Shown here in pieces: positions 11,323-21,015 of a stretch of DNA of 64,000 nucleotides. The stretch is from Chlorophyllum brunneum. Its lineage: Eukaryota > Basidiomycota > Agaricomycetes > Agaricales > Agaricaceae. Every line of letters starts with the position of its first letter. Within the stretch, counting starts at the first letter, position 1. The DNA is taken from the NCBI GenBank assembly GCA_963576785.1, contig OY756150.1, positions 2,074,050-2,138,049 of the forward strand, written 5' to 3'. The notes under the pieces were generated by a model. It made no database searches, had not been told where the DNA came from, and saw only the letters and a program-made list of their open reading frames with translations. A program made the position numbers and the translations under genes.

Positions 11323-13101
11323 GGAGAACAACGATCTGGGGATGTGTAAAGAGATTGAATGCTGTGGGTGAGAAGGGACTAGGTTGTGGAGAGATCAAGC
11401 TTCGAGTTCTCCAAGGGGGTGGTGCATGTCGGATCCTGGAAGGCGGCTTTGTTCCAGGTGGTTGCATGAGAGGCAAAATTATAACACGAAAAGAATTGGG
11501 CCACGGTATGACTCCGAGCGTCCAGTCATCGAATTATTTTCCGAACGACGGAAGAGAAATTTGGTTTTAACCCAGAAGAAACAATGAGGAAAAAAAGCTG
11601 GTGAGCGGCGGTCGCAGAGTACTAAATGATGATCAGGCTGAGTTGGCTAGTAATGGTTCCACTTGTCTGATTTCGGCTCGCATTTTCTTGTACCTGAATG
11701 AGTGTCCGCTGAAATTCTTATATCAATCAAAATCCCCCCCTCCCATGGTGGACAGGATACTAATAAAATGGATGAAGTCTTTGGCATATCGATAGCTTTG
11801 GCTTTGAAAATGACCACCCTGATTTTCCTCATAACAGGTATCTCTTTTTATTTTTCCTATGTCTGTGTGGGCTTACGAATGGGGTCAGCCCGGATATTGT
11901 CGCTATGAAAGAAACAACGTATCCCTTAGGCTCAATCCCGAACTTTGTTCTACTATTGACGGTCGCGCTTACTGCCGCGGCTACTATCAACCCTGCTATT
12001 CCTACTCCATTCTCCCATCCAGTGCTGTGATTGCTCTTGATGTAGTCTCCGAGTGTCCTCTTCCTGCGACTAACTACCCTCGATGTAGAAGAGTTATCAA
12101 TTTCTACGACTGCCTCGGGTATCTGGCCAGCTCCCCTGCCACTTTGTTAAAGGCTGCGGATACGCCCCTTCGCACAGCCAGGTTTCTGTATTCGGTGACG
12201 TGTCAACCTCGACTATCCCCAAGTCAGCAGAATGGATGTCCCTCCTCTGCTTTGCCCGCCTCCGGGTCGGAAGCCCCCTCCTCCCTCACCTCAACCGGCA
12301 CAAATGTCATGTTGGCGGGGTCTACCGCAGAATCTGAGGTATCCTCTACTCATGCGGGGTTCTCACTCCAAACTCCTTCCCTCGGAAATTTTGGTCGTAT
12401 GGTCAGACTCTATAAAAGGCGTGAGGCTCTCAGGTTGTGAGTCTACGTGATTAATTACACCGAAGATTGACCTCCTTTCTTCATCTCTGCTGTTGTAAGC
12501 ATGTAGACTTGTTTGGGCCGGGATTTATTAAATGTTTTGATACATGCAAATACGCACTTCCCGGCGAGCCTCATGTAAGTGGGATGAGGATAAGGGTGGC
12601 ACGACCTCAGGAACGTGGTCTTCTACACACTGAGTTTGTGAGTTGGGAACTGGACCTAAACAAAACAATGCCTTCCCCTGTGGGTGAGAGACAGTGGGAG
12701 ATTTAAGATTGTTAGAAGTTAGGTATTTCTCAAGAGCAAAGACAAACAAACATCAGTACGAACCCTTTTCCTTAATGTTCCCAACCATGAGTATCACTTT
12801 CCTTCTGACTGCCGATTGATTTGTAGGTTCCAGATGGCCCATAATTTTTGTTCCCGGGAACTCGTGGGCTGCGACTACCTGTGGTAGTCTGTCATCACCG
12901 TGGCATCAGATGCGCTTCGTCTTCGGTCGAACGCAGGGCGAGCAGATCGTGTGTGCCGTTTTCTATTTATGCCCCATTTGTCCCTTCTTTCTTACTCTCC
13001 AGTCCAAAACAGTTTGGAAAAGCATGGTCGAGGAGCCTTAGCTCCGGCAACAAGCTATATAGCCGTCCATTGGCTTCGTCGCCATCAAGCGCCTCCCTGA
13101 A
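11323..13101. other. Gene-poor interval with one doubtful open frame
   Basis: An open frame at 11859-12440 (plus) is compositionally plausible for a Ser/Thr-rich protein. A different frame from about 11905 starts METT-like and runs into a hydrophobic Ala/Leu/Val segment resembling a signal peptide before a stop. The two could be parts of one damaged or unusually spliced secreted-protein gene, but no homology supports it. The region 12450-13100 shows nothing beyond the presumed promoter of the amidase gene. Confidence 0.3.
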
Positions 13102-15245
13102 ATGCTGCGCCTGTGTTGTCTGACCCTTATTGCTTTCTTTCTTCTATTCGGGGACGCTTTTGCTGGCGCCCTAGGTGCTCGAGTTCCCGTCGATGCGTTC
13201 CCTGACCTCTACGAAGCTTCCGTAGAAGAACTTCAGAGCGGGCTGGAAGCTGGACATTTCACCAGTGTGGACCTTGTGAAAGTGAGTCCTCATGGTTTCT
13301 TTGTTGGTTTCAGGACTAATAGTGTCAATAGGCTTACTTCGCTCGAATAGATGAAGTCAATCTAAAGGGACCAGCCTTGCGCGCAGTTCTCGAATTGAAC
13401 CCGTCGGCCCTCTCTCAAGCCACTACTTTAGACAATGAACGCAAGACGAAGGGGAAACGGAGTCTCTTGCACGGTATTCCCATCCTCCTGAAGGTACCCT
13501 CTCATTCTGATTACGCTGGTTACGCTCTTACCGAGCCTGCTAGGACAACATCGCCACCGTCGCCTCTGAAGGTAAATTATTATGATTGAGATGATGATTG
13601 ACTCACAGGCCAGACAGGTATGAATACGACTGCGGGCTCCTTCAGTCTCCTGGGCTCAATTGTACCCGATGATGCCGGTGTTGTGAAACGGCTCAGGGAA
13701 GCTGGTGCAATCATTCTTGGTGAGCAGTCTTGAATTGGTATTACCGCTACCTTCTGAAGTTTCACCGCGAACAGGGAAGGCTAATCTATCGGAATGGGCT
13801 CATTTCCGGGGTAACTTGCCTTCTGGTTGGTCGGGTCGTGGCCGGCAATGCACAAATGCCTACTTTCCAAATGCTGACCCTTGCGGTTCCTCGTCTGGCT
13901 CTGGTGTTGCCGCATCGATAGGCCTTGTCACCGTTACCCTTGGGACGGAGACTGATGGGAGTATCACATGTCCTACCAGCAACAACAACCTTGCAGGGAT
14001 CAAACCAACCGTCGGCTTGACCTCTCGGGCGGGAGGTCAGTTTGGTCACTTTATCCTGGTAGCGAGCTGACCGAAGTGCATCCAGTCATACCTATATCAG
14101 TGCATCAAGATACGGTGGGACCTATGACGAGATCGATGACTGACGCAGCCATCGTGTTATCCGTGATCGCGGGGAAAGACCCCAACGACAACTTCACTCT
14201 TGTTCAACCCGATCCCGTTCCTGATTTTACTCAGGCACTGAAGAAGAACGCCCTTCAAGGAAAGCGGATTGGCGTACCTCGTCATGTATTCTTGAATAAC
14301 AGCATATCTGGTGATGATCCTTCGGTGAACGTCGCATTCGAGAAGGCGCTTCAAGTCATTCGGAGCCTTGGGGCGACCGTAGTAGACCCTGCTGATATCC
14401 CCTCTGCCAACGAACTCATCAGATCAAATAATGAAACCATAGTCCTTGATGTTGATTTCAAAGTAGCTATCATTGTGCAGTGTCTTCCCTCGCTTTCTAA
14501 TGGTTTCTTAAGGTTCAATTAAATGAATGGTTCGAAGCTCTCCTGGAAAACCCCTCTGGCGTCCGCAGCCTCGCTGACCTTATCAAGTTCGATGACGATA
14601 ATCCCGACCTTGAGGAGCCACCCCAATTTACAGATCAGTCGGAGTATGTATTCACTCCAGGGCACTGTGGCTTTCACCATTCTCGATACTAACGAGACAT
14701 ACCTAGATTTACCAGAGCAGAAGCGACGGAGGGTTTCGACGACGCTTACTTCACAGCTCTTGCATTTGACAAGGATCTTGGATCGACGAGAGGTATCGAT
14801 GCTGCCCTCCAACAACATAAACTCGATGCCTTGGTCCTTCCGGCCACGGGTTTTACTACCGTCCCTGCCGGTGAGTCACTCATTTATGCTCCTTTCTTCA
14901 GCCATGATAACCTCTGGTCCCGAAATCAGCTATAGTTGGATACCCCATCATTACTGGTGCGGATAAGTACCTACTTTTTATCTTGGCTTAAACTCACAAA
15001 TAGGCTTCTCAGTTCCCCTCGGCTTCTTCCCAGAGAGTGTTACAATTGGAAGTGATGGACCCAATCTCTTTTACCCCGCACCAGGTGTTCCATTTGGCCT
15101 TTCTTTCCTGGGGACTGCATTTTCCGAATTTGACCTGATCGGGTTTGGTTATGCGTACGAGCAAGCAACCAAAACCCGACTCGCAAGAAAGGCATTCCCA
15201 GACGCTATTCCTAAGACTCAGTTGAAGGATATCGTCTCGAAATAA
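13102..15245 (+). CDS. Secreted amidase (amidase-signature family)
   Basis: Ten exons join without a stop: 13102-13281, 13332-13493, 13544-13571, 13618-13719, 13775-14035, 14086-14462, 14513-14643, 14707-14870, 14930-14956, 15004-15245 (557 residues). Introns are 46-63 nt; the one before 14707 has a perfect TACTAAC branch site. Residues 1-22 are a signal peptide, so the enzyme probably enters the secretory pathway. The catalytic layout of the family is visible: the lysine in GIPILLK, the cis-serine in GSSSGSG and the nucleophile in ETDGSI, followed by GIKPTVGL. The arginine usually found after the nucleophile is Thr here. Such enzymes hydrolyse amides to acid and ammonia; the substrate cannot be told. 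Length and motif order are normal, and the gene looks intact. Confidence 0.9.
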
Positions 15246-15460
15246 CCTGTGCAACCCTTCACTTCCTCGAGCACGTAGGCCCCGTACTATCTCAGTTTGT
15301 ACTTGAACATCCTTCTGATCTCTCTCGTATATCGTGATGACTCTGATGCTCGTGCCCGCGTTTATTTCCCCTATAAACTCCGCCTCATCGATGCAGTTGC
15401 TCATGTTTGTACTCCAAATAAATGTTTCCCCGTTCATATCTTCCTTTTTCGCTTGATAAA

Positions 15461-15521
15461 GAAGAGTGTATAAAAGGAAAGGAAGAGTGTATAAAAGGAA
15501 AGGAAAAGTGCATAAAGGCAG
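15461..15521. repeat. Short tandem repeat, 21-bp unit, about 2.9 copies
   Basis: Two perfect 21-bp units (GAAGAGTGTATAAAAGGAAA plus G) at 15461-15481 and 15482-15502 are followed by a diverged third (GAAAAGTGCATAAAGG). Each unit contains a TATAAA-like core. It lies about 220 bp after the amidase stop codon. Confidence 0.8.
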
Positions 15522-15687
15522 ATGAAAAGTAAAGGAATGACAGTCGAACTTGCCCAGAAAGTAAGTATAGTATGTGAGAAGTAGAGCTGTGCAATCCTGG
15601 CGAGTGTTTAAAATTTGATCTAAGATGAGATCCGCCATGAGCATCCCGATGACGGGGCGAAAATACATGGGGAGACACAAATAAAAA

Positions 15688-16092
15688 TCAAGATAGAGAG
15701 TGCGAAATATAGGGATTTTCACGGGTACAGGTACAGGTTGATCTCTGAGTACTGAGTACCCTGGTGACACTGATATCGCCCAGATTCTCTCCATCCCCAC
15801 CCTCATCACCTAACTCACCATTGCCGTCGCTGTCTCCATCTTTGATCTTCCCTCCAAATCTTTCCTCGATCTCGTAGCTCGTCAAAGGGGCCTTTCTTTG
15901 GCTCCTTGGTGGACGAGTTGTCGTTGGTAGATGGACAGCAGGAGTCGACGTTGGAGGGGGAGAGTCAGGGGGAGGAAAGGGGTCGGCGGGAGTCGAAGCT
16001 GAATCAAGAGCGCAGGAAGCTGAGATGGAAAAGGTGATGCCAGCGGTAAAGGGTGTGGATGTAATGTCGTTTGATGTCGTGGTGATCATCAA
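15688..16092 (-). pseudogene. Relic related to the edge gene at 1-747
   Basis: An open frame of 134 codons ends in an acidic Gly/Asp-rich tail (DGDSDGNGELGDEGGDG). In another frame of the same DNA the segment CCPSTND...STKEPKKGPFDELR resembles the part of the edge gene around its Cys-Cys pair and KEPKK motif, then meets a stop. A related acidic tail is found at 27.73-27.83 kb. The frames of the two homologous parts disagree, so I read it as a broken family member; a spliced short gene is the alternative. Confidence 0.45.
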
Positions 16093-16500
16093 TCGCGCTG
16101 AAATGCACTATTTTTGGGTTTCAGCACTGTTGTATTGAGGTTCGGGAGGGAGGACATACAAGTGCATAAGAGTAATCCAGATGCAGGTGAGGGAGGAGCG
16201 CTACTCTGAGCTCTCGACATGCGGTTTGCTGGTTCGAGGGGTATGTTGACGTCAGGCGCCTCAATGTCCAATTCGGCATATTTCAGGTGTCGAGAGTAGA
16301 ACTCGATGTAAAAACTATGTGTGGGTGGAGGAGTTAGTAAATGTACCCAGCGGATGGTGGAAACAGCCATACAGGAGCGTGAAGCAGAAGCTTCGGACAG
16401 CCACTTGAGACACACCCGACGCCCTCTAGACCACCAACTTTCATCAAAAACGACAATCAACGATTAATGAAAAGCAACGTACGATAATATGACAACACCT
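16090..16500 (-). repeat. Direct repeat with 29.39-29.79 kb, with a conserved short reading frame
   Basis: The minus-strand frame contains FYIEFYSRHLKYAELD followed by APD-N-PL, closely matched at 29.42-29.67 kb (FYIKFYPRHLKYAELD). The similarity continues on both sides, including the CAAAAACGACAA-CAACGATTA stretch. A shorter third trace lies in opposite orientation near 3.75 kb (around the CAGCG-TGTT-G-TTGAGGTTCGG motif). The conserved peptide hints at a former exon; the family is not recognised. Confidence 0.55.
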
Positions 16501-16736
16501 CACAACACTCCATTGCACGGCCCTCCTACCACACAACACCCAAATCAACACACTGATCCGAGCAACAAAAAGAACACTCACGTATTGACAGCATACTCCC
16601 CTATCATACCACCCGTCCAAGAAACCCCAGGCTGGCGTTAATCATAACAACCTTTTTCTTGTCCACATCGGAACAATAGGTGCACTACCGTTCTCCAACG
16701 CCGTCCGCAAACTACACCCATTAAAACCCACTTCCA

Positions 16737-18155
16737 TCGGGTAAAAGAAAAACTCACCTATAATCATCCCCATTTTGGGTGATATACCTAACCCGAGGCA
16801 ACGCCCTATACCCAGTGTTTTCCACAATCTTGAGATATCGAATCTGAATGTTTGATATTGTAAGGTATGGAATCTCGAATTTTGCGGTGATAGGTGGCCT
16901 TTTCGATGTCTGTTTCTGTAACGAGTTCAGAATAAGAGGTGGGGGAGGGGTGAGGATTACAAACCAGATTGAAGGCTGGGTAAACCAAATGTGCACGCAT
17001 GAGGAATTCTCTGGATCCGCCTAGGTGTTTAATCTTCCACATAAACGCTGATTTATCCGGTGCATACTGCACAGTCTTCGTTGAGGCCTATCCATCCATT
17101 CAACATTGGTGTGATAAAATCCACAATACCACCCACCCTGAATTTGTGACTATCAGCATCATCCGGAACCGGGATATACACCTCCACATTATTCGCCGTA
17201 CTCCTCTTAAACCGCACCTTGACCTTAATCTTGACCATATACTCAGCCCTACTCCCCTTCTGGCTCTCCACCGGCGTACTCTCATCAACTCAAACTCCCC
17301 ATTAGGCGGAATAAAACTAATAGTTCAGTCGGTTTCGAATCGAGATAATCGGACACATTGATGGAATTTGACGTCTTCCATTTCGATGGCTTTGCTTGGG
17401 GATGTACGACCTGTGGATTCGAACATGACTTCCTCGTTTAGACCGAGACGGAGTTCGGGCATTCCGGAGAGGTAGCCTTTCATTTCGTTGGCGCCTAGGA
17501 TTTCAGACGTTGCCGTTGACCTGGTTAGCGTTACACGTGAATACGTGAGAGGAGAGGAGGAAGGATGACGTACGAGCATATTGATTACATCCAAGAACAC
17601 TTCATGCTTCCTATACTTGATTCCTTCCGTGCGCCACGACACAGCATTCGTCACCGCCATAGGCGGACGCGCCTGAACTTCCACTTTATATGAGACTCCT
17701 GTGTGATATATCTTCCAAAATATCAGTACAACACAAACATGACACGCACTCTATCTTGCTCTCCGTAGTCCGTGGATAGCCAGGATCCATCATCTCATCC
17801 ATAATTTCATAGATGATAATAAAATACTCTCCTCGAGTTCTTTAAAGTACTCGACGAGGACGGATACAAGACGGTGCAGAAAAATGACAACTTCTGCAGC
17901 ATTGGTATTGTATTTTGAAAATCCCAGCACTGTACCACAATCAGCAAGACGATAGAGTTCGGAGCGTCTGATATGCATGTAGTTGATGCCCTGGGCCGAG
18001 ACACAGGGCGTGACTTGCTGGCCCTCTTCTTCAATATCCAGTACGAGGGGCAGAAACTTTTCAATAATGGCTGATGGATGGACATCGTCTCTGTATGCGC
18101 GTTGGATTAGCAACTTGCCTTTGAGATCAAGAATGGCGATGAGATTCGCCACCAT
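16737..18155 (-). pseudogene. AP-1 complex mu subunit pseudogene (apm1-like), longer copy
   Basis: The start MVANLIAILDLKGK and most mu-adaptin landmarks are present in order: GINYMHIRRSELYRL, NTNAAEVVIFLH, YFKELEE, EVQARPPMAVTNAVSWR, MPELRLGLNEEVMFE, MEDVKFHQCVRLSRFE, FIPPNGEFELM, STANNVEVYIPVPDDAD, SAFMWKIKHLGG, KFEIPYL and YITQNGDDYR. Lesions are visible: an in-frame TGA directly after RFETD where Arg (CGA) is expected; loss of the segment that normally follows FELM; and a small deletion after ELEE that shifts the frame. The gene product would load cargo into clathrin coats at the Golgi and endosomes, but this copy cannot work. It lies head to head with the seven-helix pseudogene, as does the shorter fragment at 4.8-5.3 kb with copy A. 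Confidence 0.85.
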
Positions 18156-19345
18156 GATGGCTGTCAGATTTAAGCTGCTGTTTCCTGGTTAGCGCCGTGT
18201 GCTCTTCTATGCATTCCCAAAGTCATCAAGCCCAAATCGCCGCCGTCGGAACTTTCAAATGATACACATGGTGAGAAGTGACCCCATGATCCCAGCAACG
18301 AACCAACGCGTCGGGTTCGTTCTAGGTCTAAGCTCAACAAATCAGCAACCGAAGTTGTCTCTCAAAAGAACAAAAAGTATATACGCACCTTCCAAACTTT
18401 CCCCAGCTGGAGTGAGTATCACGTGCATCCCTCTCTCATTAACATACATAGAACACTCGCCCAGCAGCTATCAACTCTTGCTTCAAAATATATCTCAGTC
18501 CGATGAAAGAAACGTTCGCGTGACCGACAGCGCCAACCTAGATCACGCGGGTGAAAACACTAAAGATGTAATGTGTATCCTCCACCATGTCCCTAAGGAG
18601 AGACAGAGGCTCACCTCGGCCACTACAGTAAACTGAGGTGCAAAACTCCGACCACGCTATCGTGACAACCACGACGAGCGTAGACTAATACTACCTACGT
18701 CCCTCAGCAGGGAAGTGGGCGAGGTAAGTAATAACCCCTGCTTCGAATGAACCCCTCACGACTTTTGAGACGAAAAATGCTCCTGGATACTGGTCACTCA
18801 CAGCTTCGACACTCATGACTGAGAGGACATCGCCCGTTTGTGGTTATTCAGACCAACAAATATGCTCACCTCAGTCACTATAATAGACTGATCACGCCGT
18901 CTCAACAAGAAGGCCATTGTTGTCTATATCTTAAAACTACAAAGCTGATATACCCGTTGATTCGGAACGTGTTTATCTCGCCTCAACGGAGATGTACTAA
19001 TTGGCATTCTACTTCTGTTGTACCCATGTTGTAATATCAAAATGGAGGGCCAACAAACTGACTTCCGGATGCACTTAGACGGTCAATGGTAAAATTTCGA
19101 CTGCATATTCACACATTTCAGATGATTGACAGTCAAAGTACAAATGATAAGAGCTTCAATCATGTCCATCAACCTCGAGCAATCTACTAAGGATTTTGGA
19201 TCACGAATTAGCACTCAGCACGCACCCAGGTAGCTGCAAACTGAGTTGACACCAAATCACAGTGGAAAATACAATGAATGTCATTATGACAACTTGGGAA
19301 TGAGTGGTCATATATCTACAACACTCCCAAACTGCCACCTACTAC
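18156..19345. other. Left part of the inverted duplication, no gene recognised
   Basis: The right end (about 18,990-19,345) is collinear with the reverse complement of 3.1-3.35 kb, the upstream flank of the intact seven-helix gene: shared landmarks are AATATCAAAATGGAGG, ACAATGAATGT-ATTA and CTACC(C/A)-T just before the start. It therefore holds the former promoter of copy B, now separated from its gene by the chromovirus. The stretch 18.2-18.9 kb shows nothing convincing. Confidence 0.5.
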
Positions 19346-19350
19346 CCATT

Positions 19351-19650
19351 TGTTACGAATCATAGACCGTTCATTCCTATCATGCGCCCGTTACCTCGTG
19401 TACTCTCATACTCGTTTCATCTCCTGTATCACCCTAGAGGCTGTGCCTCCTACCTGACTCGTTCTACTCGTCTCCTCTGACTCCGTTACTCGACTCCCTT
19501 ATTATTAGCCTCTACCACTAGTATATAAAGTGTAGTAATACTTGATGTATTCCTTACACTTTACCAATCGTATCATCCCTTCTTCCCTTCTCTACTTCCT
19601 TTCCTTTATCCAAAGGCTTGCAACCTGAGTCAGAGACTAAGGTCGTAACA
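19351..19650 (+). repeat. 5' LTR of the chromovirus
   Basis: Begins TGTTACG and ends GTAACA, 300 bp. It carries a TATA box (TATATAAAG at 19522-19530); about 30 nt later comes ACACTTTACCAA (19556-19567), which pairs perfectly with the primer-binding site. Compared with the 3' LTR it differs only at three CpG sites, which are CpA in the 3' LTR. Confidence 0.95.
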
Positions 19651-19651
19651 T

Positions 19652-19663
19652 TTGGTAAAGTGT
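19652..19663 (+). promoter_or_regulatory. Primer-binding site, candidate self-priming site
   Basis: TTGGTAAAGTGT starts two bases after the LTR and is the exact reverse complement of 19556-19567 inside the LTR, located where the transcript's 5' end is expected from the TATA box. This is the arrangement used by the Tf1 family of fission yeast, where the 5' end of the RNA folds back to prime minus-strand synthesis. A tRNA primer cannot be excluded because the site includes TGG, the complement of a CCA end. Confidence 0.7.
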
Positions 19664-19743
19664 CATTCGACTCACCTTGCAAGAGAGGTACCACTATTCG
19701 TAGCTAGGCTTGGAATAATAGCCTCCAACCAGGACGACAGTAT

Positions 19744-21015
19744 ATGAGCAGCAGTAGCTCATCAAGAACACCGAGAAGACAGAGAGCTCCGAGACCAACA
19801 GATATCCAGGGTTCACCTGTAGCAACAGGATCCAAACGATCAACAGAACCAGAAATCCCTGAAGGCCTTAAACGGCAGAAATCCGAACACAGCGTAGACG
19901 AAAGCACAGCTCTATTTGAAACCGAATTCGACACAGAAGTCGCCGAGAACACATCCGATATAGATATCGCCGAGACCTACGAAGAAGAATCCGAACACAG
20001 CACAGACGAAGAACCAACTCCGTTTGAAGAAGAAATCGACGCAGCTTTATTTGAAACTGAATTCGACACAGAAGTCGCCGACGCCACAGCCGATAGAGAA
20101 ATCGCCGAGACATACGAAAACGAATACAGCGAACCAGAGTTAGAACCGGAAATAACAGACGAAATCAACGTACCAAAGAACCTAGCCCCGGAACCAGGAT
20201 ATTTCAATGGGGATAGGACCAAATTTGACGATTGGTGGAGAGCCATATCCTTATGGCTAATGTTCAACAAGATAGATGAAGAAGAACAGAAAATAGTAGC
20301 CATTTTGGCAAGGATGAAAGGAGGACTAGCAGGTCCTTACGCCAACATGCAACTACAAGCCATCCAGAATAAGAAAACACCGGCTTGGGAGGACTTTACG
20401 AAAGAAGTAGAAGCCACATTCTCCTTGGGGAATAGGAAAGCCATAGCAGAAGGAGAAATAGAAACGTTCAAACAGGGAAAGAAGAACACAGCAGACTTCT
20501 TAATCGAATTCGAAGCATTGAGAGCCCAAGCAGGAACAGACGACACACATGCGATATTCCTTCTCAAGTGCCACACCCGAGCAGACATTATTCGAACCAT
20601 AGTAGGTTACCCGACAACCTCCGTCCCAACAACATACAGCAAATGGAAAACCACGATCCTCACAGTAGGACAAGGTTACGAAGCAACGGACATCACTAGA
20701 GGAGATATCAAAACCACCACCGGAGTTATCTATGGGGGAAGAGGACAACCTATGGAGATAGGACGACAAAGGGCAGACACCGATCAGGCTGGAAAACCGA
20801 GGTGCTACAATTGTAACCTCTATGGGCATATTGCCAAATACTGCAGGAAGAAGACAAAAGTCACGTACACCAAAATAACGTGTTACAATTGCGGTAAACA
20901 GGGCCACATCTCGAAGAACTGCCGGGCACCCAAGAAAGCCCATATCAGAGAAGTCAACGAGGATGATGAACAAGAAATAGAGGAGAAAGAGGATTTTGTC
21001 GAAGGCTCCGAGTAG
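19744..21015 (+). CDS. gag: Gag of the chromovirus
   Basis: A 423-residue capsid-nucleocapsid precursor starting at the ATG at 19744. The N-terminal 150 residues are very acidic and contain an internal duplication of about 45 residues (FETEFDTEVA...IAETYE, near residues 57 and 102). The retrotransposon Gag core follows (GYFNGDRTKFDDWW; later FKQGKKNTADFLIEFE). Two CCHC zinc knuckles, CYNCNLYGHIAKYC and CYNCGKQGHISKNC, lie near residues 354-394 and would bind the element RNA. The open pol frame overlaps the end of gag by at least 13 bases, in -1 phase. Confidence 0.95.
   Translation: MSSSSSSRTPRRQRAPRPTDIQGSPVATGSKRSTEPEIPEGLKRQKSEHSVDESTALFETEFDTEVAENTSDIDIAETYEEESEHSTDEEPTPFEEEIDAALFETEFDTEVADATADREIAETYENEYSEPELEPEITDEINVPKNLAPEPGYFNGDRTKFDDWWRAISLWLMFNKIDEEEQKIVAILARMKGGLAGPYANMQLQAIQNKKTPAWEDFTKEVEATFSLGNRKAIAEGEIETFKQGKKNTADFLIEFEALRAQAGTDDTHAIFLLKCHTRADIIRTIVGYPTTSVPTTYSKWKTTILTVGQGYEATDITRGDIKTTTGVIYGGRGQPMEIGRQRADTDQAGKPRCYNCNLYGHIAKYCRKKTKVTYTKITCYNCGKQGHISKNCRAPKKAHIREVNEDDEQEIEEKEDFVEGSE

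Noticed and set aside
12232..12450. Pro-rich 72-codon ORF
   Set aside because: No start context, homology or splice partner; Pro runs come from CCT/CCC-rich DNA.
15009..15809. 266-codon minus-strand ORF after the amidase gene
   Set aside because: It overlaps the last amidase exon in antisense and has no protein-like features of its own; low-complexity Phe/Leu/His stretches come from the tandem repeat.
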